From the NCBI GenBank assembly GCA_025526995.1, contig JAHLKG010000020.1, forward strand, positions 186,001 through 250,000: 64,000 nt of DNA, given 5' to 3'. The stretch is from Powellomyces hirtus (taxonomy: Eukaryota; Chytridiomycota; Chytridiomycetes; Spizellomycetales; Powellomycetaceae). The notes under the pieces were generated by a model. That model was not told the origin of the DNA. It ran no database searches and saw only the letters and a program-made list of their open reading frames with translations. How positions within the stretch are numbered: the stretch's first letter is position 1; each line of letters begins with the position of its first letter. A program made the position numbers and the translations under genes. This document shows positions 54,485-64,000 of the stretch, one piece after another.

Positions 54485-55230
54485 TTATTCGGGCATCCCG
54501 TGGAAAGACTTCTCAGGCTTCTCGGTGCAGCAAGGAAGTTTGTCTTGAGTGTAAAGCTCGAGGTCGACCTTCAGCGCTTTCTTGATCTTGAAATCCAAAG
54601 TCCCAGCTTTGATAGCGCAAACATCGGGATTCTGCAGGGATCACAAGCAGGAAATTGGAAGGTAAGAAGTTTAGTCATTTCCAAAAAAGAGACAGTCGTG
54701 CTACATAACGGTCTCGTCTCCTCTCGGTGATCAAACTGCATTGCGGCTATATGAGATATATAGCCATTCTGCACAGTAATGGTTTCATTTCTCCCACCAG
54801 TCGGAGTGGGATGCGTCCTTACCGAGTCCGGCTGGTGAGCAATGGGGCTGCCGCATTCGCCACAGAACAAACGGTGGACGGCTTTGCCGCTGTCACCAGC
54901 CTTTGCGTAATCCTTGATGGGTCCCACGATCGAGACTTTGGAACGCGGAACGACCGCAACAAGCGAGTACGTGGAGCCAGTCTGTCTCTGGCACGCGTCA
55001 CAGTGGTCAAGGGCGACAGCGTCGGGCTGGAACCAAAGAATACAAGTTCTCAGCTTGTTTAAATGTAGCCCCACACGGGAATGTGTGGTGAGTGGTGAAT
55101 ACCTTTTCGACATCGACCGTGTAGGTGGTCTTCCCGCACAGGCCTGTGGAAAGAGGTGTGAGAGTATGTGAGTATGCTTGCGTGGGGTGAACATCAGAGA
55201 CGGCAACGAACAGTGTCCAGTAAGAGGCAT
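54485..55230 (-). CDS. GFA/CENP-V-type zinc-binding protein
   Basis: Four exons, 5' to 3': 55212-55230, 55103-55143, 54823-55026 and 54485-54631 (136 residues). The first exon is only 19 nt. Joining it to the next gives MPLTGHCLCGKTTYTV, the standard GFA opening. Zinc ligands are visible as GHCLCG, HCDACQRQTGS and LFCGECGSP, followed by the typical VCAIKAGTLDF and a C-terminal KSFHGMPE. The fold is Mss4-like. The name glutathione-dependent formaldehyde-activating enzyme is historical, and most members have no proven activity. The donor of intron 1 (GTTCGT) is weak but the protein motif requires it. It lies 285 bp downstream of the VPS51 start on the same strand. Confidence 0.82.
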
Positions 55231-56360
55231 AATGAATGATTATTGTTGATGATCGACAGGTGTGAAGGAGAGTGCTGATGTGCTCTGGAATGGTTACTTC
55301 TTTAGTCCACAAGACAAACTGGAAGAACCTGATATGGGAATGGGGGGATGGAGAAGTAGGGCCTCACTTTCATATGTGCGAGTTCTGCGATGTGGGGTGT
55401 GACGTGTTGTAACGCACTGATGAGAAGGAATGACTGACTGACTGACTGTTCTCCGCGCGTGTGTCACGTGTGTGGGGTTCATCCTTGCCTTCCTTGGGGA
55501 CGCGTTTCCTACGGTATGATATCTATGGACGCTTTCAAGTTTGTTGAAAGAATATGACAGTTGGGACCAACGTACCCATGAAATGCCATAATCGCGTTCA
55601 AACCTTCAGGAGTCAGTGGTGCATGCCCCCTCGGAATATGATGTTGTGTGTACGGTGGTGTTTCGTGACAGCCGTATTTGGGGGGATCAAGATATTCCAC
55701 ATCTGGCCGGCTCGCTTTTACTGCAATTTGTGCTGGGGCAAAAACTCGATCACGATTGGATTTTCTTTGCCGAGGACCCCAAAGAGGTCAAAGATTGACT
55801 TCCTTCCTTGTAGCTTTAGTTGCTTCTTCTTTATGTAGAGCAGTGTCGACCACAGACAAAGCGGAGGAAACAATTGGTGGTGCTTCGAGGATTAGCTAGG
55901 GAAGTGCATCATGTGTACTGTCGAGTGGCCGTTCATCTCCTCCCGATGAGTGGCGACATGGCTGGATGCTGGTGCGTCGCCCGATTTTCTTCTTGTCCCC
56001 CCACCAATCGTTGACATATACCTTTGCATCTGCACACACCATTCCATTCGCACTAAATGACACTGGAAAAGTGCTTGCCATATGGGTGTCCTTCAACGTC
56101 GTTGTCCAAAACGCAGAGAAGATAGATAAATTGGGATAAACAAGTGATGCTACACGATCTATTTCGTGCTAAGATGTTTGATATCATCATTGAAAGCAGA
56201 CCGAAAAAAGACGGCGACATAATATATGTGTGAGTGGCGATGATAATGAATGAAATCATGATGGAGACGAAGGGCGGTGTTAAGTATCGATCGCAAATGC
56301 GCGCACTTGGGGGGTCGGAGAAGCGGGAATGAGCGAATTGGAAGTATGGGTTTCTCTCCG
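55231..56360. other. Region between the GFA gene and RasGEF; possible small exon on either strand
   Basis: No firm gene. A plus-strand frame at 55610-55798 follows a CAAACCTTCAG acceptor-like site and reads VVCTVVFRDSRIWGDQD and DHDWIFFAEDPKEVKD before TGA. The same DNA on the minus strand is also open (DVEYLDPPKYGCHETPPYTQ) and is followed by a GTACGT donor at about 55571 and a CCGTAG acceptor. I cannot choose between them. A (TGAC)n repeat of four to five units lies at 55431-55448. Confidence 0.3.
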
Positions 56361-59300
56361 TCACAGAAACCCAGCCTTCTCGAGCATCTTGATCTTGGCT
56401 TCCATTTCCCGCTGGGCCTCTTCGACCTCGTTTTCCCTTGGCTCGACGACCAAGCTGATGCGATATAATTCGTTGACGCCCTTTTGCGCCGCTTGTAACA
56501 TCTCACGTTCGAGCCAGTTTCGGAGCTCGGGCACCTCGGTCAGCATATATGGTGACTGGAACCGTTGGACTTCCTGGATGATGCGACAAATCTTGATGTA
56601 TTTGTCGATATTTATCAGCGGCCCATTTGGGGATGATCGTGTCGGTGGGTTGCCGTCTTCCGTAAACGTCAGATCCGTGAGGTACACCCCTGTCAAGAAA
56701 AGTCCAAGATTACCTTCCAAGTCCTAGCAGGTGAGCGACAGGAGCGAAAGATTTGCAATCTTACCCAGAAATGGAAGACATGGGCCTTGCACTCGTTTCA
56801 GGTTCGCTCTGTAGTCTGCGTAATTTCGGCTGTGGTCGGCTGCTTTCCGGAGCGCCTCGAAAGTCATGCGGTGCTTGCTGGACAACGCTTCCCATGTTTT
56901 TTTCAAGCGAATGATGGTGGACGAGTTGAGAGCCGAGAGAATCGCCATGAGCGTGTTGAAGTTCTGAAGTTGCAAACAGCGCTATTCACATAGTCACCAT
57001 GCATTAAAAAAATAATGCCTTGCATGCTCACTACAACGTTGATGCACTCTCACCTCGCCAACCTTGATATAATGCTTCAGGAGCGCTGTGCGTCGTTTGA
57101 TCTCTGTCTCTGCCAGGATGGATCCTGCCACCCATCCAGTGATGTCATTCGCCAACTTGGTCATTGCGCGGACGTTGACAGCCAGGTTCTTCTCGTTCTT
57201 CTTTGTCCATTCCTGCCCGACAAGTTCCGAGGGCTGTATAGAACTGAAGAGCTTGCTTTCGATCAAAGTGAGCTGCCGCGCAAGTTCCAGTGGATCGATG
57301 TCTATCACTGTCGCTTTCTTCAAGGATTTCGGAAGAATTGGCGGCGGGTACATCGTGTCGCTGTTACTTCCGCTGCCGACCATGCTGTTGTTGGTTCCAA
57401 AACTTTCCCTAGCATGCGATGCTGCATTTCCTGTCACCTTTCGCATCATTTTTGGTGTGCTGTTGCCATTTCCTGTACCATGCATCTTTCTTTGTACAAG
57501 CTCAGCTAATCGCATCGCAAGCTGTGGCGTAGCTTCCATCATCTCCTTTGTGGCGAATGCTTGTATGGTGTCAAGTACTGGATCGTCGAGCTCTTCAACC
57601 CAGTAGTTTTCCAGCCATGACCTCAGAGCGTTATACACTCGAAGTCGCGCAGGCGTCTGCTTCTTCTCTTGCCAAGCCTTCAGTTCCTCCGCGCTAAGAT
57701 GTGGTGGTGCTGACATCAGGAAACGTTTTATCAGCAAGCACAGAAAGTCGTTTGGCTGTAGAAATTGGTGGAACAACATCATGAAGGCTGTGAAAAGGAC
57801 CGGGTCTGTGTGGGTTTCAAGGAAGACTGTAGTTAGAGCATCGCATTGCTGTTGACCCGCCCGCCACCAAGGTGGCTCGCGCCCATCGCTCTTTGACAGG
57901 TGTACGCACCAACGGGATGATCATGCAGCGTAAGTCTTTCAACCAATGCCGCCGGTGTACCGCCATTCACTTGACCCTCCATGTTGAAAGAAATGGCGTC
58001 TGGCCGGTAATCGTGCCCGAGATACCAGCTTTTCTTGTTTCCCTGCGCGCACAAACAAGCATCAGTATACGAACACGTTTAGCCCTAACTTTATATCTTA
58101 TATCACGTAAAATCCCGGGAGACAGTATTCGGGCGAAGGACCACATTTGAGAAGTTTCCGCTTACCTCGGTACTCGCTCTCTTCAGTTTCGGCGACTCTT
58201 CTCCGAAGAACTTTGCAAGTTTGGATGATGCTGCTCCCCCATGCTTCCCGCCAGATGGAAGGTTTTCTCCAGACGCGTTACGTGAAGCCGACCTTGTCAC
58301 TCCGTCATACAGTCCACTGTCGCTTCCCAAGCTGCCTGCCGAACCTGAAAGGTGGGTGCTGCTGCCGAGAGCGGACTCAACGCTCGGACGTCGTTGCGGT
58401 ACTTGTGAGGAGATCATACTCGTGGACGGGGCCGGTGTGTAAGGTACGTTGGTGGAGGAGTTGGATCGAAGCATAATGGGAGTAGAGACGGTGCGATCGC
58501 GCCCCATATGGGAGTCGGGAGTGAGTCCTCCTCCAGCTCCAGCTTCTCCATGCAGGAAGGTCAAGCTCATGGCGCGGCGCTGCAGGATGCTCAATTCGGA
58601 GTCTCTCCTTCGCTCCTCGTCGTAGCTTTCGGCCTCCTCCTGCAACGTACGCTGCTCCATCAAATCTTTCTGATCAATAACCAGTTTCGTCACCATAAGG
58701 ACGTCCTCTACTGCCTGCAGAACAGATGTGGTGACTTCAAGCAGCTCCCCGAGCGCATTCGGCGGCGCAAAATCATCCATCGTTGTGCGCGCGGCGGTGA
58801 CCAGGTCATTGACTACGGAATACAGCATCTCCTTCTTTGACCGGTAGGCGGAGAGAAGCTCATTGGCACGGGCATCGTTGTGTCCGCTTTCCATGTTGTG
58901 CAGCGGTATTTCTTCTATAAGAGACAGAAGTTGCCCGATTTCCGTCACCGTCACGCGAGCCTGATCAATGAGAACCCCAGAGATCCGTCGATCCTGTGTG
59001 ATGACATTCACAAGCTTGGCGATGGACGCTATTATTGAATCCGAATGCGTGTCAAGCCTCGCCGCAAATTCAATGTCCGTCAGTTCGACTCCTTTCTGAT
59101 CAAACTCATCGACCGAGAGGGACACGTCGGTGACTGAACCGGGGGACACCAGCTTCAGTTCGAGTGGTATGTCTTGCGCAATGGAGACAAAATGCCGGAT
59201 AGCCAACAGGACCTGCCCTGCTTGATATCGCATCTTGTTTACTGCATCCGGAGGCGGCCATAGTCCGGCCGAGACTTTTGCCGCCAAGATGAGCTTGGAC

Positions 59301-60799
59301 AATGCGGACATAATCTGATGATGATGACTTCGCAGCTGCTTATTGTTCTGCATCACAGGCGCGTTTTTAGAACTCAGTCCCGAACTGCCCAACATATCTC
59401 TGATCGCTCGTACGACCTGATTCGCAAGTGCAACATACTGCGCCTTGGAATCGTGCTTCGCCGAGTGATTGAGCTCAGATATCGCGCGGAGGATATTGTT
59501 AATGAGCACCTCCCATGTGGGCTTCGCGTTTGGGTTGAGTAGAGATTGCGGCCCGGGAATCCAACTTGACGCCGAGGAATTGGAAGCCGTCCGTCCCCGT
59601 ATCGGTCGCGGGGAGTCGAACTTCTGTGGAAACTCAAACATGTGGTCAATTGAATCGTGCCGTGGTGGCGCTTCTGCATCATCGACATCTTTGAGATTGC
59701 CGATATCCTTCGACGCATCCATCAGCAGTATCGTAGATCGTTTTTGAGTCACCGCCTGAAGGTTGGTATGATGGGTTTGTTAGCCATCTGCTGCGTCACG
59801 CCCTCGTTATCTCGAAAGCCAACAATCGCTGCAAACGACTTACCGCCGACTGGACCTCATTGAGACTGTATGTCGTCTGATTAGTCTGTGTGTTATAGTA
59901 ATATACATCACCTTGGGGCGTGGTTTTGCGGCCCCAAAATGCGGGAAGCTCAGGACCTGGAGTGAGTGAGTCACTGCCTCTTTTCCCGCCTCCATTTGAG
60001 TCGGTGCTGGCTGTTGGCCCTTCGGTCTTTGGCATGTCAAGCACTCTGGCCTTCAGGCCTTCAGCAAAAGCCATAGATTGCCGAGCCATAGTGCTTTCCC
60101 GTGGCGAACCGCTTTCTTCTGCTTCAAAAGCTTTGGCATCCTCCATCAGCTGGGAAAGTGTAAGTTCCAGCTGCTGTCGGGTGGAGTGTTGTCGCGCGTG
60201 AGAGGACTGAGACTGGGAGCTGGTTACGGATGTGGCGGATATAATGGATGATGCCGGGGATAGCGGAGTGGTGGCCGATGCAGACGGCTGGCTGCCGGAG
60301 CCGCTGCTGGTGCTAGCTTTTGAGCGCCGCTCCGGTATTGATTCGACGTAATTTGATGGAAACCATCCTGTTCACGGAATACTACCGGTTAGGAACTGTT
60401 GCATAAACACTGGATCCAAACAGGTCACCATCTTCCTCCGGAACGCCATCCAATCCATGGCAACAAAAATCCGTCTGTGCGTTGTTTTTGGGGAACTCGC
60501 ACACGTTCTTTCCCCGTCGCGAGTTTGACAGGTTCCACAAACAAAGCTCGTCAACCTCGCTTGTCCTCCAAACTCCGACCCGACACACGTTCATGGAGAA
60601 CGCCTTCGGACATGCATTATAGAACATTATGTCACCTACCACGCTGTGAGCCCAATGTCCCGTCCCACCATCCACTCTTGTCGCGAATGTGCACATTGAG
60701 TATGTCGCCTTTCCGAAATGACAAGCAGGATGGCTCCGCGCTCGTGTAGTCGTGTAGCGCCCGGACGACCTCCATAACAGTGTCAGCTGCCAGCGCCAT
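56361..60799 (-). CDS. Ras guanine-nucleotide exchange factor, SH3-RasGEF (CDC25-like)
   Basis: Seven exons, 5' to 3': 60640-60799, 59844-60367, 58166-59755, 57910-58042, 57054-57805, 56765-56981 and 56361-56689 (1,234 residues, all phases consistent). The N-terminus is an SH3 domain (VVRALHDYTSAEP, ILNVHIRDKSGWWDGTLG, RGWFPSNYVESIP). A WW-like motif follows (PAFWGRKTTPQGDVYYYNTQTNQTTYSL), then a long helical middle with Ser-rich linkers. The RasGEF_N module begins at about residue 770 (GQVNGGTPAALVERLT). The catalytic RasGEF domain has LARQLTLIE, LQLQNFNTLMAILSALNSS, CLPFLGVYLTDLTF and PLINIDKYIKICRII. SH3 plus WW-like plus RasGEF is the arrangement of fungal Cdc25-type activators of Ras-cAMP signalling. 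Confidence 0.92.
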
Positions 60800-61728
60800 A
60801 TTCTGCGAGATTTATAGAAGGCCGTTGTGACGTGTTTGATATTGGGGAAACTCTCTTCTGGCGGGGTCGTATTCTGAAATAAGTTGCTGTGCTGTGATGC
60901 TGAAATTCACGATCGTGCGCCACTCCCAAAAAAACCGGTGGTTTCGCGTGAGGTCCGAGTACAGTCTGTACTGACGTTGTCGTTTCGATCGGAAAGCTGC
61001 GGTTCTCTGCTATTTCCCTTGCGAGGCTGCTGCTGCTGTTGTGTTGTTTCCGTATACTATGCCCGTTACACTATCCGAAGCAAAAAAACGTTTCTTCAGT
61101 GTATCTGGGTGCTGTTCGCTATCGCATGAAAGAGCAAAAGATCGGATATGTAACAAGACTTTTGTTTGCCTTGCTTTGCAAACACCCCCCTCCTTTCATG
61201 TATTTGCAACAGTAAGCCAGTACCGGGCGTAAACGCCGGTTTGGAAAGGGTAACCGACCCTCAATGAATACGGCTTCCAAGACGCAACCCGATCGTTTGG
61301 AAACAACGGACCCTCAGTTACCGCGAATCCTATTCATCCCATCCTGCACTAAGGTTGTATATCTGGGATTTTGACACGAGAAAACTGCCTCCGACATCAG
61401 AACGATGGCTGTTCAAGAAGTAACAACCTTGTGCTTGCTGCAAAAAGCAGGTCTAAATTTCCGTGCTGCCCACCATATTCCCTTCGTGAGAGTACCGAGG
61501 ATGGAAACTTCTAAGCTGTCGCAACGGTTGCCTTTCATCCGCGACATGCAGATTGGGCCTGAACGGAACGAATGCCCAGCTACGCTGGAAGTTGTAATCG
61601 TCGGGACTTTAAAATCACATACAGCGTTGCAAGCCTTGAGAAAATTTCTATCATAATCTATTCACAGGGAAAGTGATGGGAATGAATAAAGAAGGGTATT
61701 ATATAAGGGGGAAGAGATGGACCTAGGG
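60800..61728. other. Intergenic region between RasGEF and the MOK-type kinase; unsupported 83-codon ORF
   Basis: A plus-strand ORF at 61405-61656 starts with ATG in a good context (AACGATGG) and reads MAVQEVTTLCLLQKAGLNF, ending in ALQALRKFLS. It has no recognisable family and no splice partners, so it may be a small gene or chance. The rest contains the RasGEF promoter (minus) and the kinase 3' flank. Confidence 0.3.
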
Positions 61729-64000
61729 TTAATTTCCCCCCGGTTTCGATCCACCCAGGTGTTTGATGGCGGGAAACACTGTCGGCGCGGGTGATGCTGT
61801 CGAGTGGTTAGTAGTCTGCTTGCTGGTGGTCTTTTCCGATCCCAGTGACGGGAGAACCAGCAGCTCCTGATATATCAGATTAATGTCAAGGAATATGAGC
61901 AAGGAGACTTGATGGCAGTCGAATCAAGGGGTTGTAAGTTACCTTTGGTCGAGACTTGGCATCGCCGGTCTCGTGCTTTGGCATGTGTGACGGAAGGTTA
62001 GGAAGAACGGTTGTGTTGGATGAAGCTGCTGCTGCTTGGTGCAATGACTTGTGCTGTGGATGAATGGAATGGGCTTGGGTTGGGCCAATGCTGGGTAGCT
62101 GGGGGAGTGTTTGAGGTGGTTGAGTTTTGCAAAGTTATGACGCCGAAAGCAAAGTTGCAAAACATGATATTGCAGTCATACCTTGTGAGATTGGACCACA
62201 GCATTTTTCCCCACAACCGTAGCTCCCCATTGCGGTGCTTTGGAATCCGTGGATGGAGCGGCCTGCGCCCCACCCTGCGGCTGGCCCAGACTCCGCGGCG
62301 GCACCTTCTTATTCGGTCCGGCCGAAGCGCGCAAGCGCCCGTGGAGCCGCGGGGCTCCCTGATCCATTACCGCAGCCGCTACAGCCGCAGCCGCTCGTTT
62401 GTCGTCCTGTTTGAACTTTGCATAGAAAGCCGACGTTGACGTCCCGCCCGTAGCTGTTGAACCACCCGTCAACATTTGCGCAATGGGCGGGAGGGATGTA
62501 GTGGATGATGACGCAGCAACGGGTTGATGTTGCGTTGGCTGCTGCTGAGTCGTGATGCTGGTGCTGGTAATGAAGGGTCCCGTCCGCACGTGCTGCGCGA
62601 TCGCCATGAGTGTGCCCCCCGTTAACGCAGGAGGATCCGCCGGTGGATCTTGCCGTGTCCGCAGCTGGGCGGCAGCGACGGTCGTGGTTGTGTGATGCGG
62701 CTTTCCAGATTTGGCGAGAAGCGATGATAATGAATGCTGCTGCTGGATGGCGGGATGTTGCTGCTGATGTGAATCGTGATGTTGTGTTTCCTGTTTGCCT
62801 GCTGGTGGTGTGGATGTTGGTGCCACCCCAGATGCTGTCGGAATAACGGTGGCTGGATGCGCTGCTGGATGGTGGGACGGGGCATCGGCTTTGTTCGTGA
62901 TAGTGGTTGTGATGGTCGTCGTGGTGTTGTGTGTCGTGGAGTGCGTTACAGCGGGCTTGCTTGATTTCAGATACGTATTCGTTGGTACTGGTCGAGAATC
63001 TGGATCCGATTCGGTCTACTCGCAGGGTTATTAGCAAAGCGACCAGGCATCTTCGCGGTAACTCACATCCCCCAAACATTACCTCAATCTTTTTTCCTCC
63101 ACCTCCTTTAGCGCCAGTGGCCACAACAACAGCCGTCGGTAACTGGGGTATGGAAAGCGACACGTTATGTAGCGATCCTTTCCGCCGAGCAGATTTTGTT
63201 TTAAACGGGCCGCCGCTAGCAGCCGCAGATCGGGAAGTCGGGCTACGCTCAAGCTCGCTGTCCGGCATGTCCTTGAAGTAGGCGTATTTCAGCGCATCCT
63301 TTGATGAGATTCTGTAAAATCAAAAGATTGTGTCAGCACAATATGTAGGTGAGACCATAAAAAGCTATCTCTATGCCTGAAGGCACATTGAATGCGGTAC
63401 CTCTCGTCTGGGTTGTACGCCAGCAGCGCATTGATGAGTTCAACACAGTCCATCTGCACATGTGGTATCAACGCACGAATCCCGGTCCCCTCCTTTTGCG
63501 GAAAGTTGTATTTCGCAGAAGCCGCCTTGGACCTTTGTTTTTTTCCAAACCATAAGTGTGACCCCCACTCAACTGCAACCGTAGGCCGGAAAATAGATCA
63601 CACATACCCCGCCATGTATCTCAGCAGCTCCTTTTTTGGCGTTCCCAGAACAGCGTGTATCCGATGCAACTGATCCAGCTCGTTGCTTCCGGGGAACAAG
63701 GGCACACGGGAAACGATTTCAAAAAGGACGCAGCCGGCGCCCCAAATGTCCATTTTGTAAGAATAGAAGCCGGCGGTGAGGAGACACTCTGGAGGGCGGT
63801 ACCACCGGGTCGCAATGTATTCCGTGTACGGCTGTTTGGAGTGGATGCCCCGACAAGACCCAAAATCGGCGATTTTGATGTTGTTGTCTTTCACGAGGAT
63901 GTTCTGCATTCGGAAGGGTCAGCGAAACGAAATACTAATGTGGAGGGTTAAGCAAATAGCACGCACATACCTCAGGCTTGATGTCCCGATGAAATATTCC
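61729..64000 (-). CDS. MOK/LF4-type protein kinase, C-terminal part (5' end outside window)
   Basis: Visible exons, 5' to 3': 63971-64000, 63608-63903, 63401-63532, 63083-63311, 62182-63015, 61943-62053 and 61729-61866 (about 589 residues seen). The window edge cuts the kinase domain just before the catalytic loop FHRDIKPENILVK. Then come ADFGSC (DFG), the activation-loop TEY in KQPYTEYIATRWYRPPE, DIWGAGCVLFEI, NELDQLHRIHAVLGTP and LLAYNPDERISS. SKQPYTEY, NELDQ and DFGSC mark MOK (RAGE-1), whose Chlamydomonas orthologue LF4 limits flagellar length. The tail is long and low-complexity (Thr, His, Gln and Ala runs) and ends HLGGSKPGGN. The N-lobe and ATP site are beyond the edge. Confidence 0.9.

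Overview
The window looks like nuclear DNA of a flagellated early-diverging fungus, most likely a chytrid. The reasons are short spliceosomal introns (mostly 57-90 nt, GT-AG), compact gene spacing, fungal families (PDR-type ABC transporter, Sen1 helicase, CDC25-like RasGEF, I78 inhibitor), and genes tied to a motile flagellum that Dikarya have lost: a giant HYDIN-like ASH-repeat protein, a MOK/LF4-type kinase, and centrin. I rebuilt the exon structures by hand from splice motifs, reading phase and family conservation. No transcript or database search was available.

Left end (1-6.1 kb): the 3' end of an unknown acidic ORF, then a damaged LTR retrotransposon on the minus strand (344-5635). It has Ty1/copia order (protease, integrase, RT, RNase H) but a Ty3/gypsy-looking gag and a canonical chromodomain between integrase and RT. 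Its primer-binding site matches the initiator-tRNA-Met anticodon stem-loop, as in Drosophila copia, and overlaps the gag start codon. Only the 5' LTR is present. About 0.5 kb of AT-rich, hairpin-rich DNA follows.

6.1-28 kb: housekeeping genes in divergent or convergent pairs. These are an SS18/SSXT homologue (-), BUB3 (+, 7 exons), the roughly 3,600-residue HYDIN-like protein (-, about 10 exons), a Sen1/SETX helicase (+, 6 exons), and a short-chain dehydrogenase (-, 8 exons, with a 22-nt microexon and a GC-AG intron). HYDIN-like and Sen1 share a 241-bp divergent promoter, and SS18 and BUB3 one of 238 bp.

28-36 kb: two neighbouring cysteine-rich membrane proteins of unknown family, a small four-TM protein, centrin, and a small orphan protein.

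36-54 kb: an RRM/SR splicing factor and an ACC-synthase-like aminotransferase (divergent), a full-length PDR transporter, an I78 inhibitor, an SLC25A44-type mitochondrial carrier, a MAPEG-like membrane protein, and VPS51. Gene-poor stretches lie at 44.4-46.1 and 48.6-50.6 kb.

54-64 kb: a GFA/CENP-V-type zinc protein, a 1,234-residue SH3-RasGEF, and the C-terminal part of a MOK-type kinase that runs off the right edge.

No rRNA, tRNA or CRISPR feature was recognised. The most unusual object is the mosaic chromodomain copia element.
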